From positions 12,020,781 to 12,084,780 of the forward strand of contig JAJKFL010000042.1 in NCBI GenBank assembly GCA_021186555.1: a stretch of 64,000 nucleotides of DNA, given 5' to 3'. Of this stretch, positions 21,136 to 33,178 are shown in pieces (the first letter of the stretch is position 1; each line of letters begins with the position of its first letter). This DNA is from Reticulitermes speratus (Eukaryota; Arthropoda; Insecta; Blattodea; Rhinotermitidae). The position numbers and the translations under genes are program-made. The notes under the pieces were generated by a model. The model saw nothing but the letters and a program-made list of their open reading frames with translations. It had not been told where the DNA came from and did no database searches.

Positions 21136-21930
21136 CGCTATCCCGGTCCCCCTTTACTGAGGAAAAGGAATGAAATGCGTGTAGTAATATTCAGACTTCA
21201 TGCCCCATGTTGTTAAAAATGCCAAATACCTGTCATTAGTCTTAAAACGTGTCAGGTGATGAAAATAGTTCAAAGAAAAAATGAACAGAAGGCGATGCAC
21301 GTGTCAGAGTTTTCTGGAAGGAACTCGAATCTTGAAGCAGTTCTGTGCTTCCCAACATAAGCTATGACTTATTATTTTAATATGGCTGTTGTACGTCGCT
21401 CAGAACCACATTTACATGTGTATAAGAAATTGATTTTTAAATGTAATTAAAAATGTATTTGGCTCAGATGAAGTTCGTAGCATGTTCTGTGAATAAATGT
21501 CGTGAAGATGCTTGTCAATGACATCATCTAAAGTGTACGGAGTTCCATTACGAAGAAAAAACCATTGTTACAAGTGGCAAGAGTGTTACATATATATATA
21601 TGTATATATATAATACACTTTTTTTTATTTATGATGCCAGTACGTCTGTCCAAACAGCGACATGTACCTTTATTGTAGTAAATAAAGAAATAAAAATTAT
21701 GTGGAAGGAAGAGGTCGTGGCTTATTTAAGGTGTTACTTAGGACTATGCGTGCAAAGACTGAGTAGAACTGTAAAGTACATGTCAGAGACCTCACTCCTT
21801 TGGCCAATTTGCTCAGTAGCAAATCTAAAGAACAACACATAAGACGACATTATTTCCTTAGGTTGCCTTGTAAGTTCCTAAAATTTCAAATTAGTTATTT
21901 GGCGTAATAATGAAATTTAATGACAAAGGC
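21136..21930. other. No feature recognised
   Basis: (TA)n stretch at 21590-21612. Confidence 0.3.
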
Positions 21931-21935
21931 TTAAA

Positions 21936-22020
21936 GGTTTAGTTTGGCGATAACACACTAGACTTGTAACTAGGAGGAGCCTGGTTTAGATCTAGGCTGA
22001 GTCATCAGCTATCCTGAATG
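21936..22020 (+). mobile_element. tRNA-like SINE head
   Basis: TTAGTTTGGCGATAACACAC (A-box side) and GCCTGGTTTAGATCTAGGC (diverged B-box) with a plausible anticodon-arm spacing. No body family recognised. Confidence 0.45.
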
Positions 22021-22112
22021 AAAAAAAATTTGATAAAAAGTTTTACCCATTTTCGGCTTATTTAAAGCAGGAATCGTTGAAACCCGGCTTTTTAATCTGA
22101 ATGCTACATGTA

Positions 22113-22521
22113 TTTTTTTCTATGGCTCGACAGCCCTACATGAGCCTGTGCCTCCTCTTTTCGTCGAGGTTTCACGATCACACTCATTTAGACACACCAC
22201 ACTCGGTAGGACTCCTCTGGACGAGGGACCAGCTCGTCGCAGAAACCTCTACCTGACATCACACAACACTCACAAGAGACAGACATCCATGCCCCCGGTG
22301 GGATTTTTTTTTTTTTTTTGCCTGTCCGGGGTTTTTCCCCTTTGATCCATTTTTGTACTGTTTAAATCCTTTCGTCCTTCATGTCACTTTACGTTCCATA
22401 CTACCGTCCTTACGACAAACACAACACAAACATCCATGCCCCCCGGTGGGATTCGAACCCACGATCCTAGTAAGCGAGCGGCCGAAGACCCACGCCTTAG
22501 ACCGCGCGGCCACTGGGATCG
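22113..22521 (-). mobile_element. SINE I composite copy with target duplication
   Basis: The direct repeat GCTACATGTA flanks it at 22103-22112 and 22522-22531. Compared with the simple SINE I copies it carries about 130 extra bases (22306-22430), beginning with a T-run and bounded on both sides by the ATCCATGCC...GGTGGGATT box, so the box is duplicated. The copy at 33179-33582 has the same extra segment in the same place, so this is a composite subfamily and not a local accident. The tRNA-like head with A- and B-boxes is intact at the right end. Confidence 0.92.
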
Positions 22522-22531
22522 GCTACATGTA

Positions 22532-22890
22532 AAATTGAGATCTAATTTTAATTCTGAAGTACGTTCTAAATATGGCAGGAAATAGGGCCAAAACACGTAG
22601 TATAAATTGAAATTCAGTTATAAACATTGAGTTGTAAACTACGAATTATGTACGATTTTCCTTTTTGTATAAATTCACAACGCTATTTATAATCCTAAGT
22701 TATCGTGTCTGAGGTTTCTTGTGGTTTTAACCGGCTCATTCAGGAATATAGAATATCTGGATGGTACTTCGCTTATGCTAAGACCGGTTTCTTTCGAAAG
22801 ATTTCCAAGTTATTATTCATCAATCATCTTATCATTCGACGCTGTACAATCTGAGTCACTCATAACATCGTTGAAGAATGATCTTTTCAC
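22532..22890. other. No feature recognised
   Basis: Unremarkable; the open frame 22721-22906 runs into the LINE remnant. Confidence 0.3.
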
Positions 22891-22894
22891 CAGC

Positions 22895-23345
22895 AAACTG
22901 GACTGAAATTTAAGGAACTTATGATATGCTATATTTGAAGCATAGCTTTTTATGACTCTGAAACGTGGACACTTCGGAAAGCAAATCAGAAATAACTCGA
23001 AAGTTTTAAATTGTGGTGCTATAGAAGGATGGAGAAGATCACTTGAACCAATCGTGTGAGAAATAAAGAAGTATTATAGAGAGTCAATAGAAGAAAGGAA
23101 CATACTACATAAAATAAAACGAAGGAAGACTAGCTGGATTGGTCACATATTGCTTAGTAACTGCTTTATAAACACACTATTAAGAAAATATATAAGACAG
23201 GAGAAGACGAGGAGGAAGACGTAAGAAGCTAGTGAATGACGTTAAGGAGAATGTAGCCTACTTGAAGGTGAAAGAGGAAGCACTAGATCGCACTGTCTGC
23301 AGACTCGCTTAGCTAGAGGCTATATATCTGTTACAAGACATACTA
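22895..23345 (+). pseudogene. LINE-a: non-LTR retrotransposon ORF2 C-terminal remnant
   Basis: Frames shift, but the order is clear. A CYI-like segment, then YDSETWTLRKANQK, LESFKLWCYRRMEKIT, TNRVRNKEV, ERNILHKIKRRKTSWIGHIL and a basic RRGRRKK-type linker are followed by LKVKEEALDRTVCRLA. This is the end of a LINE reverse transcriptase reading frame. It is decayed (several stops and indels) and lacks the catalytic FADD box, so only the 3' end was inserted. Same family as the minus-strand copy at 13905-14465. Confidence 0.8.
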
Positions 23346-23910
23346 CGTAATGAATTAATGTTTAATTTTAAGTTCAGTAGCCTTAAGCAAACGTCCTAAC
23401 ACGACGTTTCAGAGACACGGCTAGTTTCGGGAAGTAACGTTGTATTTTAATGACACATTGGACAAATTCCAACAGGATTGTTTTAGCATTAATAATACTG
23501 TAATATACCGTTGCCATTAAATTTCGGAACCAAGACAAAATATTGTCGAAGTGTTACATATTTGTTTATATTTGTATATTTGTGGATTTATTTTGGCACT
23601 CGTAGTCTTCTGTAATGATTCTGTAGAAATGAGGCGTAAATTATTTTAGAATTAAAAATGACAGTTTATTTGAACTTTACTACTTTAAACCATTTTACAA
23701 TATTAAGTAAATATCTGTATAAGAAGTTTATGATAATTTGAAATTCGTCGCTTTTTGACGTCTGACGTCCACTTAGGTAAAAGGACTGAACCCTTAAAGA
23801 TTTACAGTTTCCGTGCAGATATAAGTTTTTGATAGTGACGTATAGAAAGCCTGCAGGCAAGGAAATTAATTTTTATAACTTGTGGATTTAAAAACATTTC
23901 ATTGATACTT
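23346..23910. other. No feature recognised
   Basis: AT-rich DNA. Confidence 0.3.
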
Positions 23911-24380
23911 TTGAGGGTGTTCGAGAATAAGATGCTGAGGATAGTTGGACCTAAGAGGGACGAGGTAACAGAGGAGTGGAGAAGACTACATAACGAAGAA
24001 CTTAATGATTAGTACTCGTCACCAAATATTATTCGGGTGATCAAATCAAGAAGAATGAGGTGGGCGGGGTATGTAGCACGTATGGGGGAGGGGAGAGGTG
24101 CATACAGGATTTTCGTGAGGAGACCTGAGAGAAGGAGACCACTTGGAAGACCCAGGCGTAGATAGGAGGATAGTATTAAAATGGATCTTCAAGAAGTGGG
24201 ATGGGGGGGCATGGACTGGTTTGATACGGCTCAGGATAGGGACAGGTGGCGGGCTCTTGTGAATGCGGTAATGAAACTTCGGGTTCTATAAAATGCGGGG
24301 AATTTCTTGACTAGCTGAGGACCTGTTAGCTTCTCAAGAAGGACTCTGCTCCTTGGAGTTAGTTAGTTAGTTAGTTTATC
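23911..24380 (+). pseudogene. LINE-b: best-preserved ORF2 C-terminus, two nonsense codons
   Basis: A single frame from 23911 to the stop at 24289-24291 holds 126 codons. It begins LRVFENKMLRIVGPKRDEV and continues through [20 protein letters not shown], a basic [15 protein letters not shown] linker, [13 protein letters not shown] and [17 protein letters not shown]. It is broken only by TAG at 24010-24012 (where the family has Leu) and TAG at 24163-24165 (where it has Trp). No frameshift is present. A 3' untranslated segment and a short (AGTT)n tail at 24357-24378 end the element. It is 5' truncated: the reverse transcriptase core is absent. Family named by recalled similarity to insect non-LTR elements; clade unresolved. 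Confidence 0.85.
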
Positions 24381-27205
24381 GATACTGTATGCGCTAGGTA
24401 AGTTTATAGGTCTAATTATTTACGGAAAGTAAATATATTGTACAATTATACAACGTACACTTAACAGGCGCCTTCAGTGTGACGTAATCAATGGAAATAC
24501 AACAATATGTTCAACTGAATAATGAGCACTAACGGTCAGGGTCCTTACATTGAATTCCTACGTTATTGTGCACTCTTGTTTGATGTTAATTCAAACCGGC
24601 GAGAATTAAATTATACGTATATTTAACAAATAAGGACCCAATATTTTATCTATATACGGCCACTTTTATGTCGGCTGTGCTTCAAAGGTGCATTTTTAGC
24701 ACATTGCTGTAAAAAGTAAGATAAATCTGAAACCCAGGCCATCTGGATAGCAAGAATTTATGTAGAATTGTTGGTAAGTTAGGGAGAACATTGTTAACTG
24801 TTTGATGTACAAGAAAACGTGTCAACAGGATTGCATTTTTTAGTTATTTTAAAACAATGAAACTTACGGAAATATATGCTGCAAATAAAATTTGCTTTAT
24901 TCTTCTATGCCACAGATTTTGAAAAATTTTTCTGTCCGATAAATACTCAGGAATTTACGCTCTAGAAGCTCTCAGAAGAGTATTCTGTCCGTCGTGTGAA
25001 GTGGTCTTTATAACTGAGACATATAAATGAAAACCGAAACAACTCGACCAGCTTTTATGGGCGCTCGCAAAGTGGCAGGCAGCACGTATTAGCTTCGTCG
25101 TCTCGGTGTGTATATCTGTCCGCATATATTAACATGGCTCGTACCCAATGCATTTTCGTGAAATTCTATATTCGAGACTCTTATTAAAATCTGTACAGAA
25201 AATTCAATTTGTTTAAAATCGAACATAAATACCTCGCGCTTTATGTGAAGCCATAAGTACATTTTATATTGTTAATAACGACATATGTAGCGCAAAATAA
25301 TACAAAAGGAAGCTCATTTTCGCTTTTCCCTTGCAACAGTTTCCATATTGTGTATTGTTGTCCGAAACGTGTATTTCTGCAATACAAAGGAAACCAACAC
25401 ATCTTTTCCATTGCAAAATGCTTACGCGAAAGCGCCACAATAATATCTTAAAAATACCTTGTCTATCTTTCTTATTAAATTTAACAAATATTCTTTAAAT
25501 TCATTCCGAATTAGTATATATTTACAGCAGATGGACGGAGTGCAAAGCTATTTTTATAGGCTCTCCTCAAGGATGCGAAGGATCCTAAAAGAGGATTAAT
25601 CATTCCTTAGGCAGATTGTCTCTAAATTGGAGGCATGGACCCAACGTGATGTTTCACACTGATATTGGCAACTATTTCCAAGGAATAAAGACATGTTATA
25701 TGTCTCTGTCAGGGAGCTCACTGTTATAACTTCATCAGCTTAGGAACAAGGAGCGATTTCCGACTTAGTATAGATAACACCGAAGTACGAATTCAACTCT
25801 TCTTGCGTTTACTTACATGAATAAGTTTGACTTTAATAATTTAACTTGTTGATTTTGCTCATAGTACACAGAAATTCTGTTAGATTTTTTAAAATTCTGT
25901 AGGAAGAAATGTAATAAATTGAAATATGACGTGAAAGAGAAGGTAAACTTGAGAAGAAGCAATAATATCGACGCAAATTTAGGAAGGCTACGTCGATGCA
26001 GAATGGAAAGTAATAAGGTTTGGGTTAAAACTTTTTGAAGACAAAAGTCAGATACAGAAGCTTGTTGAGAACAGTTGCTTTATTACCTGGAAGGCAAACG
26101 ACTATCATAACATACAAAACGGAAGTATGTCTTCTTTGAAGATGTAAGGAGAGAAACGAGCCTACCAATGTAGCAATCATATACTAATGAAAACATAAAG
26201 AAGTCTTCTATAGTACAATAAAGGTATGTTATCCTTCCCCTTATCCACCTCCCCCCCTCACTTCCGGTTTTGGTTTTTCGCTGAGTTCTCCTTTTCGGAT
26301 GAGAAAGGAGTTTTTGATCTCTCCATTACCCACAATTCTTGGAATTCCTTGCGTGCGGAAGGAGGAAAATTTTTGAACTTCTCCCTCCTACTTCTTTCTA
26401 GTTGCTCGGAATTTTGGCGTTTCTCCTGCTTCTCTTGTTCCTCCCGACGCGCCAGCCTTTTCTTCTTTCTGAAAGAATGAACGATCCCAAATTCTCCTTG
26501 CTTCAGTTGATGATTGCCTGCTGTTGGTTCTAGGAAAACTATTCACAGTAGCGTCGCAATTTAAAGGAAAGAAATATATTGGTCATCGAAGTTGTGTTCA
26601 GTCTTTAACTTCCTCTAAGACATGAAAAAGTAATCCAAGTCTCTTTGAAGGCTGCTGAATAAATATAAACAAATATGAGATGAAATAGTCTACGACTGAC
26701 ATCGATATAAAAATGGTAGGGAATTCTCTTTTATAGAAACTGGCAAATACAGCCAGCGTAGGTCTAGCAATGTGACCAAGGCCGCCCTGATTCGCTTGTT
26801 ACCAACGTGGCGGGCATGAAGAAATAATAAGATTAATGTCTTCTGGTATGTGACGTCGTGAATTCTGGTAAATCATACATGAAAGAAATAATTGAATACC
26901 TCTGACATGCCCTTGCGTAGTTTGGAGTTCTCAGAGTGGTGTCGATAAATATTCAATTATTCTGGGCTATGACGTCGTGTAGATTGTATTTACTCTGTGG
27001 CGCAAAAGTCAATTGAGCCTCTATGTTCAACAACATAAAGGCCGTATATAATGATAATTTATTCGTGTATGTGCGACAGTAGGTGCGTGCCTTCCGGAAT
27101 TTAAGGCATTTTGAACATTTCAAATAGTCAATAAATGTAATTATTTTATGCGCGAAACTTAACTAACGTATTGCCTTAAGCGTCAAGTGCCTTTTGCCCC
27201 ATCCT
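24381..27205. other. 2.8 kb without a recognised gene or repeat
   Basis: AT-rich, apparently single-copy DNA. Open frames at 25241-25451 lie on both strands of the same segment and the one at 26226-26480 is pyrimidine-rich; none is convincing. Confidence 0.35.
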
Positions 27206-27210
27206 GTATA

Positions 27211-27255
27211 GTTAGCGACGTTTCAGCTTGCTGCCTCCATCGTCAGATCGGTGAC
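27211..27255 (-). ncRNA. Hammerhead-like core without a proper stem II (doubtful)
   Basis: Minus strand: CTGACGA (27240-27246), then 15 bases, GAAA (27221-27224) and CGTC. The core boxes are intact, but the intervening bases do not form a good stem and stem I is weak. Listed as a relative of the motifs at 52-54 kb, probably inactive. Confidence 0.35.
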
Positions 27256-28189
27256 GATATACTACTCTAAATTACGTCATATTCCTTAATATGAATCTCC
27301 ATCTGACTCGCCTTTCTTACCTTTGTACCTTTACAACACAATTGCTACATTGTATACCACCAGAATTATCAGTCAAAAATTCTGCATTCAACCCCGCAGT
27401 GGGTTTATATGTTTTATATGTACATCAGCACAAATAAAATTATTTGCCTCTTATGCATTAGCTGCTTGGTTTTTGTAACCGATATTCAGGGTGTTCACTG
27501 TGCGGTAAGTATTGAATATTTATATAAAATTCAGGTCAGTCTTAGTGACTAAAGTGTTAGTAATCGCTTTGTTTAAACTTTTCTGAAATTTATAAAATAT
27601 TATTGAAAAAAGAGGAAGTCAATATACATACACTACAGTGAATGCTGCAAATACCTCTCTCGTTGAAAATAATTTTGAAATATTCCCGAATTTCTGAGCT
27701 GTGTACACCGGCGTACCTTTTTCCATATGCTTCAGTTTCTATGTTAATTAACTCTTACACGAGACAGAAAATGTCGAAATTTTTACACAAAGCACTTAAT
27801 TCATAGCTACTGGGGTAATGATTGCCGTCCGCGGTGTGCTGAGAGACCCGGTGCATTTAAATTAAGTAGTGTCACTTGTTGCATGGCGCCTTGTAGCATC
27901 CGCTGAAAGGACAAAGGGATATTAATTTCTATTTTGGGATATTTGTATGATATTCTCTTTGCATATTCCGTTTTCTGCTATGTAACAGATACTTTAACTA
28001 GTAATATAGGCCTGTAATTTCTCATCTTGTCATAGATGTTTGTAATTTACATCTCTTAGTAATTCACGGCTAAATAAAGTAACCTGCTTTGTTGTTCCAC
28101 ATTAATAAGGTCTCTTGTTTATTTTCTCCGAATTCCAGCACCAACTCTGTAGCCTGATAAGGTAAATAGTTAATGCGCAATTTCCAAAT
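27256..28189. other. No feature recognised
   Basis: AT-rich DNA. Confidence 0.3.
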
Positions 28190-28340
28190 ACCATTAGGAC
28201 GATAAAATGAAAAACATGAGGTGGGCGGAACATGTGGCATGCGTGGAATAAAACAGAAATTTCTTAATTTATTATTGTATTTATAACTAATGCTCCGTCT
28301 GGGAAGCGACAGAGGGAAAAGTGCGATAAATGAAAATAAT
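28190..28340 (+). pseudogene. LINE-b fragment, strongly decayed
   Basis: AAAAACATGAGGTGGGCGGA decodes as KNMRWAE, matching the [10 protein letters not shown] block, and later TCTGGGAAGCGACAGAGGG matches the SGKRPLGR block. Nothing else is alignable. Confidence 0.45.
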
Positions 28341-28463
28341 AACAAGAAATTTCTAAGGGCCTAATGATGTACATGTGTATTAGATTAATAATGTATATGT
28401 ATTCTAATTGCACATATATTCTTTAATAAGTATTTGCTTTGTCGTAGTAATTTTCTGTAAATA

Positions 28464-28515
28464 TTTCGGCCCACAGTTTCCATCTGAAGAAGACGGACTC
28501 TGTGGGCCGAAACAG
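28464..28515. repeat. Short inverted repeat with GAAA-type ends
   Basis: TTCGGCCCACAG and CTGTGGGCCGAA flank a centre containing CTGAAGAAGACGGACT. The boxes CTGAAGA and GAAAC recall the hammerhead-like family, but the stem between them does not close in hammerhead fashion. Confidence 0.6.
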
Positions 28516-28690
28516 CAATTTTGTTAATAGAATTAATAGTGATAATAATAATATTTTGAATATTATGATAAATTATGATTTTTATGGCTAATGATAATAT
28601 TTAAATATGTGAGAAACCACCAATAAATTTGTAATCTTGTAGCCTTACAATGTTTGATTAAAATTAAATATACCAGCTGCTACAATAGCA

Positions 28691-28712
28691 ACTACTACTA
28701 TTACTACTACTG

Positions 28713-28798
<86 letters not shown>
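28691..28798. repeat. (ACT)n microsatellite, about 36 units
   Basis: A nearly pure trinucleotide tract with a few interruptions at its left end. It produces spurious poly-Val and poly-Ser frames on the minus strand. Confidence 0.97.
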
Positions 28799-28799
28799 G

Positions 28800-29214
28800 T
28801 TACTATTAGGCCTACTTTTGCTACTTGTAGCTGTCTTTCCGGCTGTTGGCCATGAGCCACACCTAGCGATGTGGCAGCCCACCGGTAGCAGAAACTCATG
28901 TTAAAAGTGATCGTCGTTTCGTAGATTTTGGATGTGGCTGATATTTCGGGAGAGTGACAAAGTGGTGGGCAGGTTGACAGCGAGCAAGGCACATCCAGTG
29001 AAACAAACCTGCGGCCGATGGGCTAAGAGAAATGGAGACCCGGTGTTACGAAGACAGACGTCAGCACATAACAAGCCGTCTGTCCAATGCGGTAGACGAA
29101 ACAAAGGAAATACTTGAGGACTCTTTTAATTTCCTCTTCAAACTCCTGTTGTAGCAGTTTAAACACACCCAGTAGAACAAATAACGAACAATTTGTGAAC
29201 AGAAATAAATTGAA
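28800..29214. other. Relatively GC-rich single-copy segment
   Basis: About 300 bases (28810-29110) are noticeably richer in GC than the surroundings and match none of the repeat families. Overlapping open frames exist on both strands without recognised similarity. Confidence 0.35.
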
Positions 29215-29470
29215 GTAGCTCTGGGTTAGTCATGTGTTTAGGAAGGGAGAGATGAGAAATGTGTGGAGAATTTTGGTAAAAACCAACTTTGAAAACGCCC
29301 ACATGGAAGGTAGAATAGGAGATGGCAGGATAACATTAAAATGAATGGTAAGGGCGTAGACTGTGGGGATGGGTAAAGGAAAGACTTGATCATGGTACAG
29401 GCCTCAAGTAGTACTTTTACCAATAGCTATGCCGAAACTCCGTGTTCTACCAGCACGGTGTTAGCTATGG
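29215..29470 (+). pseudogene. LINE-b fragment
   Basis: The order is HVFRKGEMRNVWRILVK, then GRIGDGRITLK, VDCGDG and AMPKLRVLPAR, matching the [10 protein letters not shown] to AVMKLRV part of the copy at 23911, with frameshifts. Confidence 0.6.
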
Positions 29471-29895
29471 AGTAGTCGCAAGGAGAGAAACAGTATATCA
29501 TCCAGTGGTATTTTATTCGTATCCTAAAATTAGGATTTTACAGTTTGTAATCCTTAAAATTTAAAGCCTAATGGCTACTTTTTATACCATCAGATCTAAC
29601 GTTATGAAATCCTACGTTCTTCCCACACAATGCATTTATATGTTCTGTGTGGATCTCAGAACAAAGAGCGAATATTTCCCTATATATTCAAGTAAACGCT
29701 GAGATTGTGTCCAACAGTCCAAGTTGCTACTTCAGGCTTCACGATGCGGCCCCTTAATGTTAAATTTCATAATGATCAACCCTCATGCTTTAAAGTAAAA
29801 TAAGTGTTTTTTTTTCAAATTATGCACTCTAACACTCAAATCAAATAAAGATTCTGTGAACTTCACTTTATATTCACCGTGCATCTTTGTATAAT
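29471..29895. other. No feature recognised
   Basis: AT-rich DNA. Confidence 0.3.
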
Positions 29896-30037
29896 TGATT
29901 ATTTCCACCAACAAATGCACCTGGACAAGATTGTCACTGTTTTCTTTATTAATTGCCGAAATGCTTATTGGGGCATTCTGTTAATAAAGAAAACAGTGAA
30001 AATCTTGTCCAGGTGCATTTGTTGGTGGAAATAATCA
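29896..30037. repeat. Near-perfect hairpin, 57-bp arms, 28-bp loop
   Basis: Arms 29896-29952 and 29981-30037 are reverse complements with a single mismatch. The loop itself holds a small AATGC...GCATT hairpin. Upstream lies CACCGTGCATC, a box that also accompanies the hammerhead-bearing elements near 9750 and 52700. The arm identity implies a young or actively corrected structure. Confidence 0.95.
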
Positions 30038-31565
30038 AAGATCCTGTGGTCCGTATTTCAATTCACTGCTGTTCACAATTTGAACATTTTTACTTTCGGA
30101 GTACTTCTCTCAAAGTTCAAGGGGGTGAAACCTGCAAAACTTCTAACATAATTGACGCTCTTTCTTCACACAAAATGAAAATTCTTTCACTTCTTCCTTC
30201 TATTTACCTCCCGTCTACTCTTCGAATATATCTTACGTCTTTCTCTCTAACAATTTTCAGACGGCTAATGTACGTTCTAACATTCATCTGCTTTATTTTA
30301 TCGATTATTGAAATTATTTGCGGCAACGTTTTTAAAATTCGAGTAGGCTAAACTGGTTATTATTACATGAACTTATACCAAAACAAAAAAATGTTTTTCT
30401 ATGACCTTATGTAAAGTGGGCTTCTGCAGGTTGAAAATCAGCATTGCGAGAAAACGTTTAGCCAACATGTCCCATATCAATGAAAAGAGAAAATGGCCAG
30501 TGATCTATGTGGTAATGTTGGTACGTCTGAGTCGGATGGACATACGTAAAGACGTGACATCTATATAGGGCGCTCATTTTGTGCTTTGTAAAGACCATTT
30601 AATAAATTAGCTTTATGACCTTCAGAAGAAAGTATGTGCTATATTACTTCCAGCTACTACCGTTTTTACTCCTTTTGTCGTTTATTTATGATTGTCGTGT
30701 TTTCTAAAGACCGTATACAGCCCGGTGGTAACTATATATTCCACCGTCTGTAGCATTACAAATATTTTCATTTTGTCCACACATTGCCTGTTAGTGTTCC
30801 ATATAATTCTTAATCTAAACAGCTATTTCTTTCCTATACAAAAATTTACCTACTTTTATTTCTAATGGAAGCACACGCTGTTCTATGTTAGGTACGAAGT
30901 GAATCTTCATAAAGAATATGGACTAAATGTAGTCTTCAAAATGTTAAATACTTCTTCTTTGTATATTTTGAATTGTCCGTATTTTTAAAGAGCGTTTGAA
31001 GCCCAGTGTTAACGGTGTCTACACTACACGCAGTAACTTTAAGAAGTTCTGCTTTCTGTTCACGTTGTGTATTTATGTGTTTTATATGCTTCTCGCAGTA
31101 AAAAAGGGTCACTTCCCTAAACAGAATTGAGGTGTGAAAAAAAAGAAACATAGAATTTACTGTATATTTATAATGGATACAGAATTTGTTCTCTATGAGG
31201 AAGGAATTAAATATTTATATATTATTTAAATTAAAGTCATTCATAGAAAGGTTAACAACTTCACTTAATCTTAGGTTGTCAAAAAATTTTTTTATTGAAT
31301 TACCACCATGTTTTTTTTAGCAAGATTATTGTAAATCTGCATACATAATTTACAACAGATCTTGTAGATGTTACAACGTGTTGTACACAGTTTAATTCCA
31401 TACATTTATGAACAGTAATATTTGTCAAATAAAAGTACAGATTCTATTTAAAGTGTACTGAAGAGAGATGAGTGCCGTATTTGCTGTCATGTGTGAAATG
31501 CAATTTTTATTTCTTTTTGCAGATACACATGGTACTAGGGAGAACGAAGGATTTACATTACGCAA
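30038..31565. other. 1.5 kb without a recognised gene
   Basis: A 132-codon open frame (29953-30351) starts in the hairpin loop and has no recognisable similarity; I do not call it a gene. Confidence 0.35.
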
Positions 31566-31581
31566 GTTTGATTATTTATCT

Positions 31582-32124
31582 TTCTTTCATTCTTTCTCAG
31601 TCTGACCTCTTCTACCCATTCATTGTAGGCGTAGAAGGTTATTGTTACGGCCGTGCCATGGCTCAGCCACCGCGGAGGCCCGGGTTCGATCCCGGGTCAG
31701 TCCATGTGGGATTTGTAGTGGATAAATTGGCACTGGGAAGGGGTTTTCCCCGAGTACTTCGGTTTTCTCCTCTCAATTTCATTCCACCTGTACTCCATTG
31801 CACGGAGAAACGAAAAAAACTAATCATGTTCATCAAAGGTTTGCACAATAAGCCGCAAGGCTGCGGTGTGTCCGTAGCATCTGCCGCGGGTCCCTTCAGC
31901 ACAAAAAAAGGGTTATTGTTGCATCTGATTACACCCAAGGACACACACACACTCACTCGGTAGGACTCCTCTGGACGAGAGATCGGCAGAGACCTCTACA
32001 TGACAACACACAACATTCACAAGAGACAGATTACCATCCCACCGGCGGGATTCGAACCAGCAATCCCAGCACGCGAACGGCCGCAGACCCACGACTTACA
32101 CAGCACGGCCAGAGGGATCAGCTT
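31582..32124 (-). mobile_element. SINE I copy interrupted by a SINE IV
   Basis: The segment TTTGATTATTTATCT occurs at both ends (about 31567-31581 and 32125-32139) as a target duplication. The right part (31945-32124) is clear SINE I body and head with CTCCTCTGGACGAG and GCGGGATTCGAACC. The left part is a diverged tail split by the SINE IV at 31647-31910. Confidence 0.75.
31647..31910 (+). mobile_element. SINE IV copy, full length, nested
   Basis: It starts ACGGCCGTGCCATGGCTCAG, has a B-box in GGGTTCGATCCCGGG, the family body, and ends GTGTCCGTAGCATCTGCCGC with an A-tail. GGTTATTGTT flanks it exactly at 31637-31646 and 31911-31920. It is the best reference copy of this family in the window. 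Confidence 0.95.
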
Positions 32125-32139
32125 TTGATTATTTATCTA

Positions 32140-33165
32140 CATTCCTAATTCTGTGACAATTGTATCACGTATTTTCCGACAATGTATTTTCTCTGCATCA
32201 GTCCATTGAGTCATCTCTACTATCAAGGGCACTAAAAGACACCAGGGGAAAAATTGGTGTTGAACAGGAATGTTTGAAACATCGTTAGACTGATGGATTT
32301 TTCAGCGTGTTCAAAATTCTTTCGATTTTGTTTATGTGCTTTGAGTGTTCATAAACGACCCCTTCCATTCTGATGAAGATCTAAATATCTGAAACTACGA
32401 AAGTGGAGTACGCTTCCATCGAATTCAAAGATTCGATGACTTTACATTTTGTCTCTTTCAGTTTATTTCTTACATGCCCATCCATGATTTCACCGCCTCA
32501 CTCCCCCCCCCCCCCAAACATGTTTTTTGAACACGTTTATTTGCTTTATACAATTTTTTCTTGAATGAATTTTCTCTAAACATTTAACCTTGCAGCCACA
32601 GGTATTTAATATCCTATTGACAGTGGCAGAAACATGGCAGTTGTGCGAAATTTCGTATAGACCCCACCTGCAATTAAGTTGCAAGGTAATGTCTTCACTT
32701 TTATGGTAGCCTACTTATTATTTGAACACTGTGCTCCATATAATATATTATTGCACAATGTGTGACGAGTACGGCCGTCACGATAACTTTATATGTTTCG
32801 TTTTGTTTGGGGTAGGTAGGTCTAACTACCTACTGCAAGTAGACGTGTAAAACTTAATGTGACAGTAGATTGTAAGTGTGTCTATACATATAAATAATTT
32901 CTTTAAAGAAATAAAATTTTATTGTTGTAACGTTACAAAATATTTAGATAATACTGGGCAATTAATGTAATTGGGATCCATAGTATTAATACAATTTATA
33001 GGCATAATTGAAACTCTGATTTGTAGAATTGAATAACAGGGATACATTTCTTCAGGATATGATGATATAATGTTTGGCAGGATGATTTCTGAATATTTTG
33101 TTCCTGAAGGTACGAAAATTAATCCAGCTCTAGTTCTTATATTATATAAATACGGATTTGACTCC
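32140..33165. other. No feature recognised
   Basis: C-run at 32504-32515. Open frames here have no similarity I recognise. Confidence 0.3.
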
Positions 33166-33178
33166 AATAAGAATACAT

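Noticed and set aside
28645..28992. Frames with poly-Val and poly-Ser
   Set aside because: They come from the (ACT)n microsatellite.
31472..31963. 163-codon frame
   Set aside because: More than half of it lies in the SINE IV copy.
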